Shown in pieces: positions 1-64,000 of a DNA stretch of 64,000 nt. The position numbers and the translations under genes are program-made. The first letter of the stretch is position 1. Each line of letters opens with the position of its first letter. Under the pieces are notes generated by a model that saw only the letters and a program-made list of their open reading frames with translations, searched no databases and was not told the DNA's origin. The stretch comes from Bagarius yarrelli (taxonomy: Eukaryota; Chordata; Actinopteri; Siluriformes; Sisoridae), in NCBI GenBank assembly GCA_005784505.1, contig VCAZ01000003.1, positions 87,501 through 151,500 of the forward strand, in the 5' to 3' direction.

Positions 1-224
1 GAAAACAAGATAAAATATATTAGCATGGGGCTAAAAGTGGAAATAATTAAAATAAAAAGACTCGTGGTGTTGTTTTGCCGATTTGCATATCCCCTAACAT
101 TTTATGTTGCTCTTGTTTGTATGGTATCTGGATTTAAACAGACTTAACTTATTCATCCTAAATCAGGAAAAAAAACTTTACCCTCTGTAATGCTAAGGGA
201 CGCGGGTATTAGACTGGCTGCGTC

Positions 225-1020
225 CAAAATCGCTCGAGTGAACTACATTACTTTGACTACAGTTTGGTTAGTACGTAGTGTTGAAGAAGTATGTTTTCAT
301 TTATTCATTCATCTTCTATACCTGCTTATTCCTTAATTCGGGTTCACAGGGATCTGCTGGAGTCTATCCCATCTGTCTCTGAAAGGGCAAAAAGGCAGGT
401 CACCAGTCCATCACAGGGTCACACACACTCACTCCGATGGGCAATTTAGAATCACCAATCAATCTAACATACATGTTTTTGGACTGTAGGAGGAAACTGG
501 AGAACCCGGAGTAAACCCACGCAAAAACAGGGAGAACATGCAAACTCCACACAGAAAGACCCCTGCAGGGGAATCGAACCCAGGACCCACCTGCTGTGAT
601 GCAACAGTGCCAGCCACTAAGCCACCATGCTGCCCTAAAGTATGTTCTTTTATAGTTTAATTATGAGGTAGTATGAATAAAATTTGGATGTTCCACATCC
701 GCCATGTTGATATTGTCACATGATACGTAATAACAGCTTGAAATGAATGAAGTGTGATTTAACCACAAGGAACAACTTTTTTTCTGAAAGTATTTACAGT
801 TTCACTTTTACAATTACTACAAATATGAAGCGTTATCCTCCCCGTGGGATTATGGGATAGGAAAGTGTCCGTCGTATGCGTACTCCCGAATCCAGGTGGA
901 GGTATTAGGTCATCCGAAAACTTTTTGCATTCTGTATTTTTCATAAGATTCGGAAATATGATTCGCCTTTGCATGCTGTTTCCCGCATACTATATAGTAT
1001 GGAAGTTTGCAATTTCAGAA
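225..1020 (+). mobile_element. MITE-like repeat E, interrupted by a SINE
   Basis: Related sequence recurs inverted at 3740-3990 and direct at 59330-59860. Shared landmarks are 'catccgccatgttgatattg', a 'tgcatactatatagtatg' type segment and 'gtatgcga'. The widespread fish MITEs with 'actatatagtatg' ends look similar. No transposase is present. Limits are approximate; superfamily not assigned. Confidence 0.55.
296..637 (-). mobile_element. SINE family A (DANA-like, tRNA-derived), full-length, with target-site duplication
   Basis: Read on the minus strand it begins with a tRNA-like head (gcagcatggtggcttagtgg, then an Arg/Ala-type box B ggttcgattcc), then the body tctgtgtggagtttgcatg and gtttactccgggttctcc, and ends agactccagcagatccctgt. 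A 9-bp duplication AAGTATGTT flanks it (287-295 and 638-646). Body wording resembles zebrafish DANA/HE SINEs. Confidence 0.85.
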
Positions 1021-1052
1021 GCAGCCTGTGTGTTGTAATGTAGTGTGTGTGT

Positions 1053-1055
1053 GGT

Positions 1056-1081
<26 letters not shown>
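1053..1081. repeat. (GT)n microsatellite beside the exon 8 donor
   Basis: GT repeat on the plus strand, CA in the transcript, starting 13 nt inside the intron after exon 8. A shorter GT run with an interruption lies at 1043-1052. CA repeats are known hnRNP L binding sites. Confidence 0.9.
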
Positions 1082-1086
<5 letters not shown>

Positions 1087-1094
1087 TCTCGTAC

Positions 1095-59230
<58,136 letters not shown>

Positions 59231-59239
59231 CTGTAACAC

Positions 59240-59240
59240 A

Positions 59241-59280
<40 letters not shown>
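59240..59280. repeat. (CA)n microsatellite against the exon 2 acceptor
   Basis: About 20 CA units (TG in the transcript), ending about 8 nt from the acceptor AG (59232-59231). It stands where the polypyrimidine tract would normally be. Confidence 0.95.
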
Positions 59281-59281
<1 letters not shown>

Positions 59282-59329
59282 TACATATGACCCTGGGTTG
59301 AAGAAGGAACTTAAAGCACAGAAAGTAAT

Positions 59330-59860
59330 GTAGTAATTCTTATACGGAACACATGTCCAAGTTTGTGGCTGTACCAATCAGATGTCGTCAGATTCTCCGT
59401 CTGATACCGCATACTACTTAAGTATGTGCTAGATTTTATTAACTACGTACTTCCCAAACATTACGACAGTATGTTCTATATACATCCGCCAATTTTAATA
59501 TCAACACGTGACATACGATGTTGTTTAAGTTAAATGATGTGAAATGAGTCCAACTTAATCACCAGGAACCATGTTTTTTCCTTTAAGATCTTAAAGCTAC
59601 ATTAAACAATTCAGAACTTTCTGACGCTTTCCGTCACTTTCCGCCACTTCCGCATATGACAGGTTGTGTCTCCTGCGGCCTCATGTTTTTGCAAACTGTA
59701 CATCAAATGCGTATTTCAAAATCCAGGCAGGGGTAGTAGATCATCTGGGACCTTTTTGCTTACTGTAATTTGCATACGAACGATTCAGACGCCTTGCATA
59801 CTCAGTCTCGCCTACTATATAGAATAAAAGTATGCGATTTCAGCAATTCACCATTGATTA
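59330..59860 (+). mobile_element. MITE-like repeat E, longest uninterrupted copy
   Basis: 'tctatatacatccgccaatt', 'taatatcaacacgtgacata', 'aaatccaggcaggggtagta', 'gccttgcatactcagtctcg', 'aagtatgcgatttcagcaat'. Collinear with 225-1020. Confidence 0.6.
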
Positions 59861-60613
59861 CTAGTTCCTATTTATTTAATACTGAAACATCTTTATATAC
59901 ATTAACATACTTAATATCTGTTCCGAGTACATTTAAGGTTGTGTAACACGCTTCTACTTCCTGTGTAATTTAAGACCTACCATAAATCAATTCCACCAGA
60001 GTATCTTAGTATTTTGATATGCTGTGCTGTCATTTGTTTGGACTTCAGTTTACTTCATAAGATAAACAGAATGAAGTGATAAAAAGTGACAGTAACCAGA
60101 AAAAAAAAACACAGCAGAGTTGCATTTACAGCAGATGGAAATGGAATATCTGGCTTGTGACATCCCTACGTGCGAAGGTGATTATGTGTATAAGAAAAAC
60201 TAGCGACTTCGAATCTATAGAACATGCATGCAAAAAACAAGCAAGGGATTTTTAGTGTTTTTATTGTGCGCCCATTTTACACAAACTGTGCAGACTCATT
60301 ATGCAGATGTTGAAACCAACGCAACAGGAGCAGTTGGTAGACTTTATTTGAACGCGAAGCGTCTTTTATTTTGCAGGCTAAATGAATTATTGTGCTACAC
60401 ATTCCGTTTCAGTTTTTATCGGCTCATAAACAGAGATATACAAACTGGAGCATCGGTTTTATAGGGTTTTAGACTCTCTTAAATGCATCTTATCTGCATC
60501 TTAAATATTTTAGAAGAAAATGAGACAAAGAAAAAAAAAAAGTGGAGGAATACTTTTTTTTGTTCTTCTAATTAGTGTAAAATATTATTATTTATTATAA
60601 ATAACTTTTATTA

Positions 60614-60955
60614 TGGGCAGCATGGTGGCTTAGTAATTATTACTGTTGCCTCACAGCAAGAAGGCCCGGGTTCGATTCCCAGGCAGGGGTCTTTCTGTGT
60701 GGAGTTTGCATGTTCTCCCCATGCTTGCGTGGGTTTTACTCTGGGTTCTCCGGTTTCCGCTCATACTTATGTTAGATTGATAAGTGATTCTAAATTGTCC
60801 ATAGGAGTGAGTGCGAGTTTGTGTGTGGCCCTGTGATGGACTGGTGACCTGTCCAGGGTGTCCCCCTCCTGCCTTTTGCCCTTTCACGGCTGGGATAGAC
60901 TCCAGCAGATCCCTGTGAACCCAAATTAGGGAATAAGCGGGTATAGAAGAATTTA
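60614..60955 (+). mobile_element. SINE family A, full-length
   Basis: 'gggcagcatggtggcttagt', 'actgttgcctcacagcaaga', box-B 'gggttcgattcccaggcagg', 'ttctgtgtggagtttgcatg', 'ggtgacctgtccagggtgtc', 'gactccagcagatccctgtg', 'gaataagcgggtatagaa'. Opposite orientation to 58495-58835. Confidence 0.92.
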
Positions 60956-61477
60956 TAAGATATTAATATATAACTGCAAATGTTTGTTTATGTGTACACT
61001 AACAAATTTTTATACCTTTTTCAAAAAACAGTTTTAAATAAATGTCAAACATTGTCCTACCCCTGGTTAAAGCAACTTTAAAAGAACTGTGACCCCTGAG
61101 ATCAGATGATTATTCGATTATTAGCCCTCGTGTAAATCCACTTCTGGTTGTTCCAGAAAGCATTTAGACGTCATTATGGTTCAGTCGCCGAAAGAATTAG
61201 CTTCTAAATATCAAATTACATTTCGGGAAATAGGATTCATTATATGGATCCGCATTTCTCACTGTCTATAAACAACCAAGAAATGGATTTGGCAACTCAT
61301 CGTGGAAATGGACATTCAGGAACAACAATTACCGTATGTACACTTCCTACATCCAGCAGTTCCATTATTTACTCAGAGAAGCCGGAGAGGACATTTTTTT
61401 CGTTTTAGGATAACCAAACATTGCTAACAGTTTCCTCTTGCTTTGTCTTGAAGGTGTGTGTGGATTTGTTTGTCTGT

Positions 61478-61500
61478 CTGTGTGTGTGTGTGTGTGTGTG
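61478..61500. repeat. (TG)n microsatellite
   Basis: About ten TG units, preceded by 'tttgtctgtctg'. Confidence 0.9.
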
Positions 61501-61802
61501 GCGTTAACTCTGCAGCTTCCTATTAGAGACATGGGTTCAGGACGGAGTGAGAGAGACTGATGGAGGAGCCGGGCTCCGTAATTACATCCCTCCTCGACCC
61601 ACCGTGGCCTAATGATCAACAGCTTTAAACAGCTGACATGAAGCTGTGGGAGGAAGAGGAGAAGGAGCAGAAAAACAAGACACACACATACTTTCTTTTA
61701 CACACAGACACACACACTTCCTGTAGAACCTTCTTATAATTTCTCATAGCTACACTAACCCACCTAATGCTCAGTGGTTAAACTGTGCTGAAGATAATAA
61801 TC

Positions 61803-62107
61803 CATTTTCTATACCAGCTTATTCTCTAATTCGGGGTCACAGGGATCTCTGAAAGGGAGAAAGGCAGGACGGGGACACCCTGGACAGGTCGCCAGTCCAT
61901 CACAGGGACACACACTCCTATGGGCAATTTAGAATCACCAATCAATCTAACATACATGTTTTTGGTCTGTGGGAGGGAACTGGAGAACCCGGAGTAAACC
62001 CACGGGACATGTAAACTCCACACAGAAGGACCGCTGCCTGGGAATCGAACCCGGGACCGTCTTGCTCTGAGTGCAACAGTGCGAGACACTAAGCCACCGA
62101 GCTGCCT
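61803..62107 (-). mobile_element. SINE family A, nearly full-length
   Basis: 'ctataccagcttattctcta', 'ttcggggtcacagggatctc', 'ggacaggtcgccagtccatc', 'acatacatgtttttggtctg', 'taagccaccgagctgcct'. Opposite to 60614-60955. Confidence 0.88.
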
Positions 62108-62436
62108 TGTCAAGAAATTTTCATATTAAATAGCAATGAAATATTATTAATTAAATTACTAAATCATTTGTCTGAACACGTGACTGAACCACTATTATTT
62201 TAGTGGTTAAAAAAAAAGTATTTACCTATTTTCTTTATTATTTTAGTTTTTTGTGTGCTTCGTTGGTTGTTTATGTATAGCAGCATGTGGTTTCTAAGAA
62301 AAAGTTAAAATTAATGAACCAAAATGACACCATTTCAAGATAATAGTCTATTTTGGCCCTGAGAGGCTTGGAGTTGTTGGCTGTACTATAGCACCAAAAT
62401 GGCTGGTTGTGCAAAAGACTGTGTGCCCCTGCACAT

Positions 62437-62439
<3 letters not shown>

Positions 62440-62474
<35 letters not shown>

Positions 62475-62610
62475 AGAGAGAGAGAGAGAAAAAGAAAGAA
62501 AAAAGAGAGAAAGGTAGAGAAAGCGAGAGCAAGAGAGAAAGAAAAAAGAGAGAGAATAAAAAACAGAAAGGGAGAGAGCAAGAGCAAGAGAGGGAGAGCG
62601 AGCGCAAGGA

Positions 62611-62641
<31 letters not shown>
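62440..62641. repeat. Purine (GA)n tract
   Basis: About 200 nt of A/G with few C; (GA)n at 62443-62470 and 62605-62641. Repeat-artefact open frames only. Confidence 0.92.
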
Positions 62642-62642
<1 letters not shown>

Positions 62643-62786
62643 TGTCACCTATCAGAAACCTTACGAAATCCTTCCTGCTTGACTTAAATGTGACTGTGCC
62701 AAGGCAGTGGCGATTCTGACAACTTGTGTTGGGTGAGATAAGGAACAAGAATCCAATTATTTCTTACCAAGCTGTAGCCAGAATGC

Positions 62787-62804
62787 GCTCTCTCTCTCTT
62801 CTCC

Positions 62805-62836
<32 letters not shown>

Positions 62837-62838
62837 TT
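62787..62838. repeat. (CT)n microsatellite
   Basis: Interrupted CT repeat, complementary to the purine tract 150 nt to its left, so an RNA or DNA hairpin is possible. Confidence 0.9.
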
Positions 62839-63364
62839 CACCTTTTCCATCAGAATTTTGGAAAAAAAATTCTAGGTCAAACACAGACCAGCTAAAATGC
62901 AGAATGTCAGCAAGTAGAAGCAAAGACACAGCAGTTGCATTGTTCTTGTCCTCTGTGTCTCTTCCTGACTTGACGATTGCAAGGGACAGAACGTGAATAA
63001 ATAATGGACGCTGCTATCATCCTCATCTACCAATCAGTCTCAAAGTGCTGACAGGTCTGAGAGATGATTGGGAGGTGGACTGAAGTTCAACCCAAAGATT
63101 TCAAGCAGTGGGGGTTTAAACCTTAATATCACGGGCCAATAAAAACACCTGACTATAAATAAGCCTGAGTAATAGAATTAACATATTTTTAAACAAGTAA
63201 ACGTAATTGAATTCGTCTTTGTAGCCAGTAGCGGTTGGTTAATATTAAGCTAATAATCATGATATCATGATGGTCACTGCTCTTTACAGGTTGGCGACAG
63301 GTGGTTAAATACTGCATGACAAGAGAAATGATAGGGAAGTAACTTCTGGGGAGTTCAGCGAGTT

Positions 63365-63420
63365 TTTAGTGCTATCAGGCTACAGTTAGCATTTTCAAGA
63401 TGTCCTACTGCACCTTTAAC
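63365..63420 (+). repeat. Dispersed repeat D, end fragment
   Basis: 'atcaggctacagttagcatt' and 'caagatgtcctactgcacct' match 26905-26958 and the reverse of 29655-29705. Confidence 0.7.
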
Positions 63421-63464
63421 CTTCCTGCTGCAGGGATACTGGGATAAATATTTAGATAAATACA

Positions 63465-63965
63465 TACAATATATGAACAAAAGTATTTGGACACCTATAA
63501 TAACCTTCACACTTTTGTGCACATGGGGTGGGTAATCTCGGTTCTGGAGGGCTGGTGATCTGCAGAGTTTAACTTTAACCCCAATTAAACACACCTAAAC
63601 CAAATAATCAAGATCTTGCTGGGTATACCTGAAACATCCAGGTAGGTGTGTTGGGGCAAGTGAAAGCATAACTCTGCAGGACACCAGCCCTCCAGAACTA
63701 GATTGTGGAGATTTGTGTTCATCTAGTTACAATAGTATTAGTGAGATCAGACACTAATGTTGAGGTCAGGAGGTCTGGGGTTCAGTTGGGGTTCCAGTTC
63801 ATCCCAAAGGTGTTCAGCTTAAAGGGGTTGAGTCAGAGACAGGGTTCTGTACAGGACATGAGAGTTCTTTTACTCCAATCAGAACCCAGCATGTTTTTAT
63901 GGAGATCAGGGGTTTTGTGCACAGGGACATGCTTGTGAATCTTAGTTTCAGTGAAGGAATAATTT
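63465..63965 (+). mobile_element. DNA-transposon-derived repeat F with a nested MITE
   Basis: Starts 'gaacaaaagtatttggacac'; after the nested MITE it resumes 'gtattagtgagatcagacac', 'ggttccagttcatcccaaag', 'gttttgtgcacagggacatg'. It is the reverse of 19535-19803. Confidence 0.65.
63523..63710. mobile_element. hAT-like MITE related to 19812-20007
   Basis: 'ctcggttctggagggctggt', 'tctgcagagtttaactttaa', and near the right end 'actctgcaggacaccagccc', 'tccagaactaga'. The ends are inverted repeats of each other. Target-site duplication not resolved. Confidence 0.65.
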
Positions 63966-63977
63966 AACTTTACAACT

Positions 63978-64000
63978 TAGAAATTTACATTTATAGCATT
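63978..64000 (-). mobile_element. SINE family B, cut by the window edge
   Basis: 'aaatttacatttatagcatt' is the typical start of a minus-strand tail. Confidence 0.5.

Larger units (their letters stand above)
1..1094. other. Beginning of adarb2 intron 8: repeats only
   Basis: Non-coding. It holds a MITE-like repeat (about 225-1020) split by a SINE (about 296-637), then a GT repeat against exon 8. Bases 1-225 are AT-rich with nothing recognised. No exon encoding the ADARB2 C-terminus was found on the minus strand. Confidence 0.75.
59231..64000 (-). other. adarb2 intron 1 (partial)
   Basis: Upstream of exon 2 in gene sense. I looked for the Arg-rich first coding exon on the minus strand and did not find it. 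Uninformative: 59865-60610, 60960-61470, 61505-61800, 62110-62430 and 62845-63360. Confidence 0.75.

Noticed and set aside
1..1094. Exon 9 of adarb2 in the left edge
   Set aside because: I looked on the minus strand for the expected EARQPGK and INATTG-like segments; only MITE and SINE sequence is present.
59281..64000. First coding exon with the Arg-rich R domain
   Set aside because: No minus-strand Arg/Lys-rich segment with a donor of matching phase was found. Purine-rich tracts here give repeat peptides only.

Overview
The window is vertebrate, almost certainly teleost, nuclear DNA. It has long introns, dense di- and tetranucleotide microsatellites, several tRNA-derived SINE families with the fish-type 3' tail ('cgctctggataagggc' type), DIRS1-like and LINE fragments, LTR-like segments and MITEs. 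The repeat mix looks ostariophysan, perhaps catfish, but that is a weak inference from memory.

The only protein-coding gene I can support is adarb2 (ADAR3/RED2, the brain-type paralogue of the ADAR2 RNA-editing enzyme). It lies on the minus strand and fills nearly the whole window. Seven coding exons were located by peptide similarity, canonical AG/GT boundaries and codon phases that join without error: 59141-59230, 54708-55630 (both dsRNA-binding domains), 25886-26000, 13205-13373, 11104-11255, 9011-9179 and 1095-1276 (the last five from the adenosine-deaminase domain). Joined, they give 1,800 nt, about 600 codons. By comparison with the mammalian gene these are exons 2-8. The first coding exon (basic R domain) would lie beyond base 64000, and the C-terminal exons lie left of base 1.

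Layout in gene orientation (right to left): 64000-59231, intron 1 with SINEs, MITE-like repeats and purine tracts; 59140-55631, intron 2 with a DIRS remnant, three SINEs and a perfect 32-bp-arm hairpin; 54707-26001, the 28.7-kb intron 3, a repeat graveyard; 25885-13374, intron 4, with a LINE tail, DIRS reverse transcriptase, an LTR-like block and a broken-up minisatellite; 13204-11256 and 11103-9180, short introns 5 and 6 with a CU-rich tract, CA repeats and a 60-bp tandem repeat; 9010-1277, intron 7 with an internally duplicated minisatellite; 1094-1, start of intron 8.

Most notable: the zinc-site motif His-Ala-Glu reads His-Gly-Glu here; three splice sites sit within about 15 nt of CA/TG microsatellites; exon 6 is preceded by a CU-rich tract of about 340 nt; exon 2 is bracketed by SINEs of opposite orientation; and a four-unit intronic array shows A-B-A-B (dimeric) structure. 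I found no RNA gene, CRISPR array, operon or second protein gene.
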